Below, piece after piece: positions 30,500 to 38,455 of a stretch of 49,247 nucleotides of DNA. The stretch is from contig DASZCG010000013.1 of assembly GCA_035943355.1 (NCBI GenBank), positions 1 through 49,247 on the forward strand. Direction: 5' to 3'. Under the pieces are notes generated by a model. It worked only from the letters and a program-made list of their open reading frames with translations, made no database searches and was not told the DNA's origin. Within the stretch, counting starts at the first letter, position 1, and each line of letters starts with the position of its first letter. A program made the translations under genes and the position numbers. This stretch comes from 20CM-2-65-7 sp035943355 (lineage in GTDB: Bacteria > Gemmatimonadota > Gemmatimonadetes > Gemmatimonadales > GWC2-71-9).

Positions 30500-31291
30500 C
30501 TACAGAATCCTGAGGTCGTGGATGACGCCCATCGCGCAGAGGCGGATGTAGACGTCAGTCAGTGCGACGGAGAAGAGCGAGCACCACGCGAACAGCATGT
30601 GGTGGCGGTTGAGCGCGCTGACGCCGCGCCACGCCTGGAAGCGCGCCTTGCCGCCGCGCACGCAGGAGAAGCAGTCGACTTGGCCCCCCACGAGATGCCG
30701 CAGCGAGTGGCAGCCGAACGTGTAGCAGGACAGGAGAATCACGTTCACGAGCATCACGAGAGTGCCGATCCCGACGCCGAACTCGCGGGGCCCCGGCGCC
30801 ATCGTCCCGTCCGCAAGCACGCCGTTGACCGGCCAGCGTGTGGCCAGCAGCACGTCGTAGGAGAGAATGAAGATGAAGACCACCGCCGCATACATGGCAT
30901 AGCGGTGCAAGTTCTGAAGAGTGAACGGGAACTTGGTCTCACCCTTATAACCGTGGCGTGGCTCGCCAACCGCGCAGGCCACCGGATCGAGGAAGAACGC
31001 CCGGTAGTAGGCTTTGCGATAGTAGTAGCAGGTTGCGCGGAAGGCGCCGGGAAAGATCAGGATCAGGAACGCCGGCGAGAGCGGCCACCACGATGTCTGG
31101 ATCAGCGGCGAGTAGAACGGCGACAGGTACGGGCCCCACTCGAAGAACTTCCCGACCCATGCCGCCCAGGTGGCGTAGATGCCGAAGCTGCCGAGGACCA
31201 ACGCCGTAAGGGCTGGGGCGATCCACCAGGCGTCGCGCCGTAGCGTCGCGCCGAAGCTGCGTTCTTGCAGATCACGAACCGATGTGGTCAT
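30500..31291 (-). CDS. sdhC: Succinate dehydrogenase membrane anchor, Sdh1/actinobacterial-like
   Basis: Single membrane anchor of 263 residues with five or so helices; it carries the quinone site for SdhAB. It does not look like the paired SdhC/SdhD of enterics. FRATCYYYRKAYYRAFFLDP, VGEPRHGYKGETKFPFTLQN followed by LHRY, CHSLRHLVGG and LNRHHMLFAW resemble, from memory, the anchor of the mycobacterial/actinobacterial Sdh1 complex. Conserved His residues (LHRY, CHSLRH, NRHH) could bind heme or quinone. The start ATG overlaps the mdh stop as ATGA. No sdhD is present in the operon. Confidence 0.85.
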   Translation of the reverse strand: MTTSVRDLQERSFGATLRRDAWWIAPALTALVLGSFGIYATWAAWVGKFFEWGPYLSPFYSPLIQTSWWPLSPAFLILIFPGAFRATCYYYRKAYYRAFFLDPVACAVGEPRHGYKGETKFPFTLQNLHRYAMYAAVVFIFILSYDVLLATRWPVNGVLADGTMAPGPREFGVGIGTLVMLVNVILLSCYTFGCHSLRHLVGGQVDCFSCVRGGKARFQAWRGVSALNRHHMLFAWCSLFSVALTDVYIRLCAMGVIHDLRIL

Positions 31292-32247
31292 AGCGTCACC
31301 GCCGCCATCGTCTGCTTCACCGCTTCGGCCGATTTCTTCAGCGCGGCTTTCTCCGCAGCGGTCAGCTCGACCTCGATGATCTTTTCGAGCCCGTTCTTGC
31401 CGAGCTTGCACGGCACGCCGCAGTACATCCCGGAGAGCCCGTACTCACCCTCGAGCCAGGCGGCGCAGGGCAGCACTCGCTTCTGATCCAGCACGATCGA
31501 TTCGACCATCTGTACGGCCGCCGCGGATGGCGCGTAGTAGGCCGACCCGGTCTTCAAAAACGCCACGATCTCGGCGCCGCCGTTGCGTGTGCGGTCGACG
31601 ATCTTGTCGAGCTTGGCCTTGTCGAGGAGTTGGGTGACCGGGATGCCTGAAATCGTCGTGTAGGAAACGAGCGGGACCATCGTGTCGCCGTGTCCTCCCA
31701 GCACCATCGCCTGGATGTCCTGGACCGAGACGTCGAGCGCCTCGGCGAGGAAGGCGCGGTAGCGCGCCGTATCGAGCACGCCCGCCATGCCGATCACATG
31801 CTCGCGCGGGAATCCCGTGACCTGCTTCGTGACCCAGCACATGACGTCCAGGGGGTTCGATACGACAACAACGATGGCTTTGGGACAGGTCTGCTTGATC
31901 TGCTGCGAGACCTGCTTCACGATGTCGGCGTTCGTGCGCACGAGATCGTCGCGGCTCATCCCCGGCTTGCGCGCGATGCCGGCCGTGACGACGACCAGCT
32001 CGCTGCCGGCGGTCGGACCGTAGTCGTTCGCCGCGCCGACGATGCGCGTGTCGAACCCCTCGATCGGCGCCGATTCGTACTGATCGAGAGCTTTCCCCTG
32101 GGGAACGCCATCGACCACGTCTACGAGCACGACGGTGCGGGCGAGCTGTTTTTCGGCGAGGCGTTGGGCGGTGGTGGCGCCGACGTTCCCGGCGCCGACA
32201 ACGGTAATTTTGGTGAGCATGGTGGCGGGGAAGTTAATGACCGCCAC
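31288..32247 (-). CDS. mdh: Malate dehydrogenase
   Basis: NAD-dependent oxidation of malate to oxaloacetate in the TCA cycle; 319 residues, lactate-dehydrogenase-like malate dehydrogenase group. KITVVGAGNVGATTAQRLAE is the NAD loop. ARKPGMSRDDL carries the substrate Arg, VSNPLDVMCWV follows, and MVLGGHGDTMVPL has the catalytic His. I use GTG 32247, which overlaps the moaA stop as TAGTG and is preceded by AGGAGG inside moaA, so initiation is likely coupled. ATG 32220 (MLTKITVVG) is the family-typical alternative, without a visible ribosome-binding site. It overlaps sdhC by four bases. Confidence 0.94.
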   Translation of the reverse strand: MAVINFPATMLTKITVVGAGNVGATTAQRLAEKQLARTVVLVDVVDGVPQGKALDQYESAPIEGFDTRIVGAANDYGPTAGSELVVVTAGIARKPGMSRDDLVRTNADIVKQVSQQIKQTCPKAIVVVVSNPLDVMCWVTKQVTGFPREHVIGMAGVLDTARYRAFLAEALDVSVQDIQAMVLGGHGDTMVPLVSYTTISGIPVTQLLDKAKLDKIVDRTRNGGAEIVAFLKTGSAYYAPSAAAVQMVESIVLDQKRVLPCAAWLEGEYGLSGMYCGVPCKLGKNGLEKIIEVELTAAEKAALKKSAEAVKQTMAAVTL

Positions 32248-33269
32248 TATCCTCCTCTAGTGTGCATTTCCCGGTGCGGATCGGCGCGTAATCCCTCGAC
32301 GCGGTAGAGCGGTGCGCGCCCTGCGACCGCAAGCCGTGTTTCGGCACCGCGGTCCGTGCGTCCTTGCCAGGTCGCGGCGATCAGATTGATCAGGTCGGCG
32401 TCGCTTGCCCCATCTCGCAGTGGCTGACGGAGATCGATCCCCCGCTCCGCGTACAGACACAGGAACCACGTCCCGTCTGCCGTCAACCGACTTCGGTCGC
32501 ACGAGCGACAGAACGGCGCTGTGGTGGAAGCGATAATGCCGAACGTGGTCCCGTCCGGAAGCCGAAAGCGGTCCGCCGGTGCCGCGCGGTCGCCTTCGTT
32601 CACCGCGGTGATCGTTCCATAGTGACTCGACAGCCGGACAAGGATCTCGCGCTGCGAGAGCACCTGCTCCGCCGACCATCCCGTGGCGCCGCCGACGTCC
32701 ATGTACTCGATGAACCGCACCTCGGCGTCCTGTGCCCGGGCAAACTCGACGAGTTCGACCAGCTCGTCGTCATTCACCCCGCGGATCACGACCGCGTTGA
32801 GCTTGAGCTGCTTGAAGCCGGCCTCCCGGGCGGCCACGATGCCCTCCAGGACATCCGCGTGGCGGTCCGTGCGCGCGAGGTCGCGCATGCGTTCGGGCCG
32901 CAGCGTATCCAGGCTGATTGTGACGCGCTGGAGCCCTGCCCGCCGCAGCGGGTCGGCCTGTTTGCCGAGCAACAGGCCGTTTGTGGTCATGGCGAGGTCA
33001 TGGACACCCGTGATGCGGGCGAGCATCCCGGTCAGCGTCGGCAAATCGTGCCGCAGCAACGGCTCGCCGCCGGTTAGCCGTACCTTCTGGACGCCGAGCG
33101 AGGTGAACACGCCGACTAGGCGGGCGATTTCCTCGAACGTGAGAATGGATTGCCTGGGAAGCCAAACGTACTCCTGCTCGGGCATACAGTAGCGGCACCG
33201 CATGTTGCAGCGGTCCGTGACGGAGACGCGGAGGCTGCCGAGCGGACGCTCGAGGCGGTCAACGATCAC
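32247..33269 (-). CDS. moaA: GTP 3',8-cyclase (molybdenum cofactor biosynthesis)
   Basis: Radical SAM enzyme of 340 residues that starts molybdopterin synthesis from GTP. The radical SAM cluster ligands are in DRCNMRCRYCMPEQEYVWL. The second, C-terminal cluster is CRSCDRSRLTADGTWFLC (C-x2-C-x13-C), and the protein ends in the functionally required Gly-Gly. I choose GTG 33269 because GGAGG lies six bases upstream; TTG 33284 is an alternative adding five residues. It overlaps the moaE 3' end, and its own stop overlaps the mdh start. Confidence 0.95.
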   Translation of the reverse strand: MIVDRLERPLGSLRVSVTDRCNMRCRYCMPEQEYVWLPRQSILTFEEIARLVGVFTSLGVQKVRLTGGEPLLRHDLPTLTGMLARITGVHDLAMTTNGLLLGKQADPLRRAGLQRVTISLDTLRPERMRDLARTDRHADVLEGIVAAREAGFKQLKLNAVVIRGVNDDELVELVEFARAQDAEVRFIEYMDVGGATGWSAEQVLSQREILVRLSSHYGTITAVNEGDRAAPADRFRLPDGTTFGIIASTTAPFCRSCDRSRLTADGTWFLCLYAERGIDLRQPLRDGASDADLINLIAATWQGRTDRGAETRLAVAGRAPLYRVEGLRADPHREMHTRGG

Positions 33270-33693
33270 GCAAGCCTCCGGCAACCTGCTTCCCCGACGG
33301 ATCCACCCACGTTGTGGTCCCGTCCGCGTGGAGTTCTTTCTTCCAGACCGGCAGCCGCTGCTTGACCTCTTCGATGACGTAGCGACACGCCGCGAACGCC
33401 TCGTCGCGATGCGGCGCGGCGGCGACGATACCGATGCTGGCCTCGCCCAGCGGCACCAACCCGAGCCGGTGCTGCAGCGTCACGCGGGCATTCGTCCAGC
33501 GCTCCTGCGCTTCGCCGAGAATGCGCTCGATCTCGGCAGTCGCCATGTCATCGTACGCGGAGTAGTCGATGCCGGTGACGTCGTCATCGCTGCGGACAGT
33601 GCCGAGGAAGACGCACGTCCCCCCACGCGCCGGGCTCTGTACGCTGGCGAGGAGCGAGTCGACGGAGATCGGACTGCGGCTCAGATACGTCAT
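33259..33693 (-). CDS. moaE: Molybdopterin synthase catalytic subunit
   Basis: Large subunit of molybdopterin synthase, 144 residues, converting cyclic pyranopterin monophosphate to molybdopterin with sulphur from MoaD. GGTCVFLGTVRSDDDVTGID is the conserved N-terminal core. HRLGLVPLGEASIGIVAAAP and RYVIEEVKQRLPVWKKE carry the active-site Lys region. The ATG overlaps the moaD stop by one base (TGATG); a GTG three bases upstream is possible. It overlaps moaA by 11 bases. Confidence 0.94.
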   Translation of the reverse strand: MTYLSRSPISVDSLLASVQSPARGGTCVFLGTVRSDDDVTGIDYSAYDDMATAEIERILGEAQERWTNARVTLQHRLGLVPLGEASIGIVAAAPHRDEAFAACRYVIEEVKQRLPVWKKELHADGTTTWVDPSGKQVAGGLRDR

Positions 33694-33944
33694 CACCCTC
33701 CCGCCAACGGCGGCAACAACGCCACCTCATCGCCGTCGTTGACACGCGCGTCGAGTTTCACTTGCCGCAGGTTCACCGCCGCAAGCGGACGCGGCGGCAG
33801 GTCGCGCGCGCCGGGGATCGTTTCGCGCACGCGGGCGAGCACGTCCGCCACGGTCGCGGCGCTGCCCGAGACACGCACCGCCGTGCTGTCGCATCCCGCC
33901 AGCTCGGCGTAGCGCGCGAAGAACCGTACCGTCACGTTGGGCAT
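33693..33944 (-). CDS. moaD: Molybdopterin synthase sulphur-carrier subunit
   Basis: Ubiquitin-fold sulphur carrier, 83 residues, whose C-terminal Gly-Gly (PPLAGG) is thiocarboxylated and donates sulphur to the pterin. N-terminal VTVRFFARYAELAG is the usual first strand, and VNDGDEVALLPPLAGG the classic tail. It starts seven bases after the M61 peptidase stop and leads the moaD-moaE-moaA string. The activating MoeB-like enzyme and other moa/moe genes are not in this window. Confidence 0.93.
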   Translation of the reverse strand: MPNVTVRFFARYAELAGCDSTAVRVSGSAATVADVLARVRETIPGARDLPPRPLAAVNLRQVKLDARVNDGDEVALLPPLAGG

Positions 33945-33951
33945 GATCGGA

Positions 33952-35742
33952 TTATAGGCCGGATGCCAGACCTTGCCAGACCTTCGCCTGCTTCGGGGTC
34001 GGATTCGGCGCGCGCTGCAGCTTGAAGGTGGCCACGGTGCGCTCCCGCACCACGGTGTTCAGCTTCAGCGTCTGACCGCTGCGCTGAACGGTGATGGTGA
34101 GCGGTTGACCCGCCTTGCCGCGATAGCGCGCCCGGAACGTCGTTCCCCAATCGGGATCCGACGCGATCGCGACGTCGCCGATGTTGGTGATGACGTCGCC
34201 CGCCTGGATGCCCGCCTGCTCCGCCGCACTGCCGGGGGTCACGGCCTGTACCATCAGTCCACCGGCTGGCGTCGAGCCGGTCGACACGCCGACAAACGGT
34301 ATTGTCACAACCTGTCGGCTGAGTGCCAGTCCCGCTTTCGCGAAGACCGCTTCATACGGCAATGAGTCGCGGCCATCGATGTACCGGCGGTAAAAACTGT
34401 CCACGGCCGGCATGCCGGCGCTGCGCAGCTCGTTCAACAGATCGGCGGTGCGGAAGCCCTTGTTCTGGCGGTAGTAGCGGGTAAACAGCGCCCGCATCAC
34501 TTCGTCGAGGTTGTGGGCGTTGTCGGTGGCGTCGCGAATGGAAATGTCGAGCAGGAATCCGAGCAGCGAGCCCTTGGGGTAATACAGCTGCGAGCTATTG
34601 ACGTAGACCTCGTGGATCCAGGTCGCCTCGCTGCCGTCTTCCGCGCTCCAGGGCTCGGGCGCCGATTCCACCTGCTGAATGTCCGACGTGGCGTTGTCGA
34701 GGAACTGCTCGGGCGTCCATAACCCCGCGCGCAGGTTGGTGAGGTCGGCGTAGTAGTCGGTGACGCCTTCCGACCACCACAGCAGCGGGGTGTACTGCTC
34801 GGCGTGATAGTCGTACGGCCACATTTCGGCGGGACGAATGCGCTTCACGTTCCAGAGATGAAAGAATTCGTGCGAGATCAGCGGATACATGAAATCGCCG
34901 AGCGTGCCCGACGGATCGGCGAACGAGCCGGCGGGCATGATGTCGTACTGCGAGGAGCTGTGCTCGAGTCCCCCGCCGAAGTTGACCGGCTCGTGGATGA
35001 CGTTGAAGAAGATTGTGTAGCTGTCGTAGGGCGCACCGCCCATGATCTTGTTCTGCACGGGCGCCATCTTGGAAACGCCGGTGCGGATATTCGCGGCGAC
35101 GGCCGATGTGTAGTCCGTGGCCGGCCAGACGGCGATCCGGATCCATCTCCCATCGGCCTGCAATGAGTCGAGGCTATAGCGTCCCAGGAACGTCATCGCG
35201 TCGGCCAGCTCGTGATAATCGGCGGCGCGATAGACGCCATTCACCGGCCCGGTCAGCGCCGTCGTGACGCGCCAGTCGGCCGGCACATGGAACCGCACCT
35301 CCGCGGCGCGCCCGATCTGCCCTTCTTCGAACAGGAAGAGATTCGTGCCGAGGAACTGGCCGAAACTCTCAGTGACGCGCGCGGTGGAGAGGTCGATCGT
35401 GTCGGCGATGAAGTCGAACTCGACGGTGACGCGATCGGCGCGCCCCGTGACGACGCGCCAGGTGTCCTTATCGCCGCGATCCCACCGGAGCGACTGGCCC
35501 GCCGGGTTCTTCGCACCGAAGCCATGGACATAGCGCGCGTAGTTCTGAATTTCGTAGTTCCCAGGACTCCATGCCGGCAGCGAAACGAACAGCGTCTCCT
35601 TTCCAGCTGCGGGGAAATCGGCGGCGACGTGGAACTGCCGCTGAGCCGTGGACATGAGCGTGACGTCGTAGCGAACCGTCTGCGCGGCGAGCGATGTGGA
35701 AAACAGGGTCGCAAGCAGCGGGACGGGAGAAAAGCGATGCAT
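33952..35742 (-). CDS. Secreted M61-family aminopeptidase with PDZ domain
   Basis: Metallopeptidase of 596 residues with a signal peptide (MHRFSPVPLLATLFSTSLAA). The N-terminal beta domain (YDVTLMSTAQRQFHVAADFP) and the zinc motif HEFFHLWNVKRIRP (His291 and His295), with the downstream Glu in WWSEGVTDYYADL, identify the M61 glycyl-aminopeptidase family. A PDZ domain near the C-terminus (PGSAAEQAGIQAGDVITNIG) is part of the usual arrangement. GTGATGATG gives several starts; I use ATG 35742, five bases after GGGAG. It lies downstream of the HU terminator and may drive the moa-mdh-sdh-ndh genes. Natural substrate unknown. Confidence 0.88.
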   Translation of the reverse strand: MHRFSPVPLLATLFSTSLAAQTVRYDVTLMSTAQRQFHVAADFPAAGKETLFVSLPAWSPGNYEIQNYARYVHGFGAKNPAGQSLRWDRGDKDTWRVVTGRADRVTVEFDFIADTIDLSTARVTESFGQFLGTNLFLFEEGQIGRAAEVRFHVPADWRVTTALTGPVNGVYRAADYHELADAMTFLGRYSLDSLQADGRWIRIAVWPATDYTSAVAANIRTGVSKMAPVQNKIMGGAPYDSYTIFFNVIHEPVNFGGGLEHSSSQYDIMPAGSFADPSGTLGDFMYPLISHEFFHLWNVKRIRPAEMWPYDYHAEQYTPLLWWSEGVTDYYADLTNLRAGLWTPEQFLDNATSDIQQVESAPEPWSAEDGSEATWIHEVYVNSSQLYYPKGSLLGFLLDISIRDATDNAHNLDEVMRALFTRYYRQNKGFRTADLLNELRSAGMPAVDSFYRRYIDGRDSLPYEAVFAKAGLALSRQVVTIPFVGVSTGSTPAGGLMVQAVTPGSAAEQAGIQAGDVITNIGDVAIASDPDWGTTFRARYRGKAGQPLTITVQRSGQTLKLNTVVRERTVATFKLQRAPNPTPKQAKVWQGLASGL

Positions 35743-35775
35743 CATCACTCCCAGTAAGAGTTTGGGTGTCTTCGT

Positions 35776-35810
35776 AAATAAAACGGCCCCGGCACCGAAT
35801 TGCCGAGGCC
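35776..35810 (-). terminator. Intrinsic terminator after the HU-like gene
   Basis: On the minus strand a 10-base stem GGCCTCGGCA/TGCCGGGGCC (35810-35801 with 35794-35785, one U-G pair) and a six-base loop are followed by a T-rich tract GTTTTATTT (to 35776). It lies 28 bases beyond the HU-like stop and about 34 bases before the M61 start. This is the clearest factor-independent terminator in the window. Confidence 0.85.
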
Positions 35811-35838
35811 ACTCGCCAAGTGTACGTCCTTCAGGAGC

Positions 35839-36153
35839 TTAGGATGGAACGCGCGCGCTCGCTTCCGCGACCATCGCGCGCAACTCCTTACTGGGCTTGA
35901 AGACAGGAACTGGGCGCGCCGCGACTTCCACGGGATCACCAGTTCTTGGGTTACGTGCCATCCGGGTTTTGCGCTGCCGGATCTTAAACGTGCCAAACCC
36001 GCGTATCTCAATGTTATGCTGCTCGGCGAGGGCAGCTTTGACCGCGTCAAGGAATGAATCCACGACGCGCGCACAGTCCTTTTTCGAAATGAGGGGACCA
36101 GCGGTGCGAGCGATTTGTGCGGTGACCTTTTCGACCAGATCGGCCTTCGTCAT
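35839..36153 (-). CDS. HU/IHF-family DNA-binding protein
   Basis: Histone-like nucleoid protein of 104 residues, slightly longer than typical HU (about 90). The ATG (MTKADLVEKVTAQIA) follows a GGGGGG tract by four bases. The helical dimer part is followed by IEIRGFGTFKIRQRKTRMAR and the Pro-containing beta-arm tip RNPRTGDPVEVAARPVPVFK, which inserts in the DNA minor groove. Whether it works as HU or IHF cannot be decided. It has its own promoter and terminator, so it is expressed apart from the operons on both sides. Confidence 0.93.
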   Translation of the reverse strand: MTKADLVEKVTAQIARTAGPLISKKDCARVVDSFLDAVKAALAEQHNIEIRGFGTFKIRQRKTRMARNPRTGDPVEVAARPVPVFKPSKELRAMVAEASARVPS

Positions 36154-36203
36154 TGGGCCCCCCGTAACTGCTGGTACGTCGCCGGGTTGCAAAGTCGGGG
36201 GCT

Positions 36204-36232
36204 ATGATAGGGGCTTACTTATTTGGCGTCAA
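36204..36232 (-). promoter_or_regulatory. Sigma70-type promoter of the HU-like gene
   Basis: Minus strand TTGACG (36232-36227, five of six to consensus) and TATCAT (36209-36204, four of six) with an ideal 17-base spacer. Transcription would begin near 36197, about 44 bases before the ATG at 36153. The -35 hexamer and most of the spacer lie inside the carA 3' end, so carA and the promoter overlap. This is the best promoter match I found in the window. Confidence 0.7.
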
Positions 36233-37301
36233 GAGCTTGTAGGAACTGTGGGAAGTGCCCCTGAGCGTCATGTGGGCCCGGAGACGCCTCGGGATGGTAC
36301 TGTACCGCGAAAATCGGGTACTCCCGGTGCCGAATGCCCTCGACCGTGCCGTCGTTGAGGTTAAGGTGGGTGACCTCTAGCGACTTCGCGCCAGGCACCC
36401 CGCCCGTCTCGCCCCGCACCGCGAAGCCGTGATTCTGCGACGTGATAAGTACTTGCCCTGTCGCGAGATCCTTGACTGGATGGTTCCCGCCGCGGTGTCC
36501 GTACGGCAACTTCACCGTTTCACCACCCAGCGCGAGACCAAGCAGCTGATGACCCAGGCAGATGCCAAAGATGGGGAGCGAGCCATCCGAGAGCTCGCGA
36601 ATCGTGGTGATCGCATATCCCACTGCCGCCGGATCGCCCGGACCGTTGGACAGGAAGACGCCGTCGGGTTTCAGGGCGCGGATGGCCGAGGCGGTGGTCG
36701 TGGCCGGGACCACGGTCACGCGGCAACCCTGCTGCACGAACAGCCGCAGGATGTTGCGCTTCATACCGAAGTCGACGGCCACTACGTGATGCTGCGCGTC
36801 CGCCGGCCCTTCGCTGTACGCGGCGCGAATCGTCGCGGCGCTCGCCAGATCGAGTCCATTCATCGACGGTGAAGCGGCGAGCGCAGTCTTCACTTGCGCT
36901 GTCGGCTCCTCGCCGACCGCCAGCACGCCGCGCATCGCGCCACGAGACCGGATATAGCGCGTGAGCTGGCGCGTATCGACTTCGGAGACGAGCGGCACCT
37001 TTGCGCCGGCGAGCCACTCGAGCAGCGGGCCGGTCGCGCGCCAGTTGGACGGTGTTCTCGACAGCTCGCGCACAACGACGCCGGCGACGCGCGGCCGGTC
37101 CGATTCGACGTCGTCCGGATTAATCCCGTAGTTCCCGATCATCGGCGCGGTCATCACCACGATCTGACCGAGGTAGGAGGGATCGGTGAAGACTTCCTGA
37201 TAGCCGCTCAGATTTGTGGTGAAGACGACTTCTGCATACGCCGGCTCAAACGGAAGTGGTGCGGTTCCGGGGAACCAGGCCCCGTCCTCGAGGAGGACGT
37301 A
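36219..37301 (-). CDS. carA: Carbamoyl-phosphate synthase small subunit (start unclear)
   Basis: Glutaminase subunit that supplies ammonia to CarB for carbamoyl phosphate (arginine and pyrimidine synthesis). The family N-terminus is complete in frame: YVLLEDGAWFPG, then TTNLSGYQEVFTDPSYLGQI, then VVMTAPMIGNYG. The class I amidotransferase site is FGICLGHQLLGLALGG (nucleophile Cys), with the His-Glu pair in QYHPEASPGPHDA. The first ATG/GTG/TTG in frame is GTG 37160, which would delete the conserved first 47 residues. The coordinates therefore start at the first conserved residue, giving about 360 residues, the normal length. The 5' end abuts the secG stop. A rare start codon or an indel near a six-base G run is the likely explanation. 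carB is not in the window. Confidence 0.88.
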   Translation of the reverse strand, partial: YVLLEDGAWFPGTAPLPFEPAYAEVVFTTNLSGYQEVFTDPSYLGQIVVMTAPMIGNYGINPDDVESDRPRVAGVVVRELSRTPSNWRATGPLLEWLAGAKVPLVSEVDTRQLTRYIRSRGAMRGVLAVGEEPTAQVKTALAASPSMNGLDLASAATIRAAYSEGPADAQHHVVAVDFGMKRNILRLFVQQGCRVTVVPATTTASAIRALKPDGVFLSNGPGDPAAVGYAITTIRELSDGSLPIFGICLGHQLLGLALGGETVKLPYGHRGGNHPVKDLATGQVLITSQNHGFAVRGETGGVPGAKSLEVTHLNLNDGTVEGIRHREYPIFAVQYHPEASPGPHDAQGHFPQFLQALDAK

Positions 37302-37320
37302 GGCGGGCGCGGGGGGAGGG

Positions 37321-37695
37321 TTACGGCCGGCGATTGCTGGGAGGCAGCGGCGGCGGCGCTGGCGGAGCCGTCGGTTGAGTTTCGATCGGCAAGGGCGTCG
37401 CCTTGACGGGTGTCGGGGCCTGCTGCTGCGGCGCCTGACCTTCGAGTACCGAACGGACCTGTGTGGCCGACTGCGACATGAACGTCAGCACCAGCGCGAG
37501 GAACAGGAAAATTCCGGCGGTCCACCAGGTGACTTTGGTGAGCAGTGTCGTCGCCTGGCGGCCACCCATGATGGTGTCGGTGCCGGCACCGCCACCCATG
37601 CTGGCGAGTCCACCGCCCTGCCCCGCCTGCAGCAACACCGCGGGCGTCAGGATCAACGCGTCGAGGATGAGAATGGAAACGAGGACAGTGTACAT
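37321..37695 (-). CDS. secG: Preprotein translocase subunit SecG
   Basis: Small accessory subunit of the SecYEG export channel, 124 residues. Two membrane helices (about 3-24 and 52-74) flank a loop with QAGQGGGLASMGGGAGTDTI, the hallmark of SecG. After helix 2 there is an unusually long Pro/Gln/Thr-rich tail of about 40 residues ending PPLPPSNRRP. The ATG (MYTVLVSILILDALILTPAV) follows tpiA by 16 bases. Its stop lies directly before carA. Confidence 0.93.
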   Translation of the reverse strand: MYTVLVSILILDALILTPAVLLQAGQGGGLASMGGGAGTDTIMGGRQATTLLTKVTWWTAGIFLFLALVLTFMSQSATQVRSVLEGQAPQQQAPTPVKATPLPIETQPTAPPAPPPLPPSNRRP

Positions 37696-37711
37696 GCGCG
37701 GGGCAAGATAC

Positions 37712-38455
37712 CTAGTCGGCGGCCGTGCGCACAAGTTGCGCCCAGCCACGCGGATCGAGGGAGGCGCCGCCCACTAACACTCCGTCCAACTCCTCCTCCG
37801 CGAGCAGCTCGGCGGCGTTTTTCGTATTCACGCTGCCGCCGTAGAGCACGCGGGTCTCACCCACCGTGCGCTGCTGCAACCAGGTGCGAATCGCGCGGTG
37901 GACTGCGGCGGCGTCCTGGGGCGTCGCATTGCGACCCGTGCCGATGGCCCAGACCGGCTCATACGCGATGGTGACCGTGGGCCCCCTCTCGACTCCGCCG
38001 GCGAACGCAGCCTCGAGTTGGCGGGTCACGACCGCGAGCGTCTCCCCGGCTTCGCGCTGCGCGAGCGTCTCGCCCACGCACAGGATCGGATGCAACTGGG
38101 CGGCGAGTGCCGCGGTCAACTTCCTGGCTGTCTGCTCATCCGTCTCGCCGAACACGTGACGGCGCTCGGAGTGCCCGATGAGCGTTGCGCGGGCACCTGC
38201 CTGTGCGGCCAGCGGGGCCGATATCGCGCCCGTAAACGCCCCCTTGGGCTCCCAATAGATGTCCTGCACCCCGGCCAGGAGATCGGGGCGCTGCGCTGCA
38301 GTTGCCACCGCCTCAAGCGAGATGGCGGGCGGAAAGAACCAGACCTGCCGATCGGGCCGCGCTCCGTATTCGCTGAGGAACGTGCTCATGTAGGTGCGCG
38401 CATCGGCGGGGCCAATGTGCATTTTCCAATTAGCCGCGAAGAGCAACGATCTCAC
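37712..38455 (-). CDS. tpiA: Triose-phosphate isomerase
   Basis: Interconverts dihydroxyacetone phosphate and glyceraldehyde 3-phosphate; 247 residues. The GTG start overlaps the pgk stop as GTGA. FAANWKMH carries the active-site Lys, LIGHSERRHVFGE the catalytic His, and AYEPVWAIGTGR the catalytic Glu with the flexible loop. LYGGSVNTKNAAEL and VLVGGASLDP form the phosphate-binding end. It is third in the gap-pgk-tpiA glycolytic string. Confidence 0.96.
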   Translation of the reverse strand: MRSLLFAANWKMHIGPADARTYMSTFLSEYGARPDRQVWFFPPAISLEAVATAAQRPDLLAGVQDIYWEPKGAFTGAISAPLAAQAGARATLIGHSERRHVFGETDEQTARKLTAALAAQLHPILCVGETLAQREAGETLAVVTRQLEAAFAGGVERGPTVTIAYEPVWAIGTGRNATPQDAAAVHRAIRTWLQQRTVGETRVLYGGSVNTKNAAELLAEEELDGVLVGGASLDPRGWAQLVRTAAD

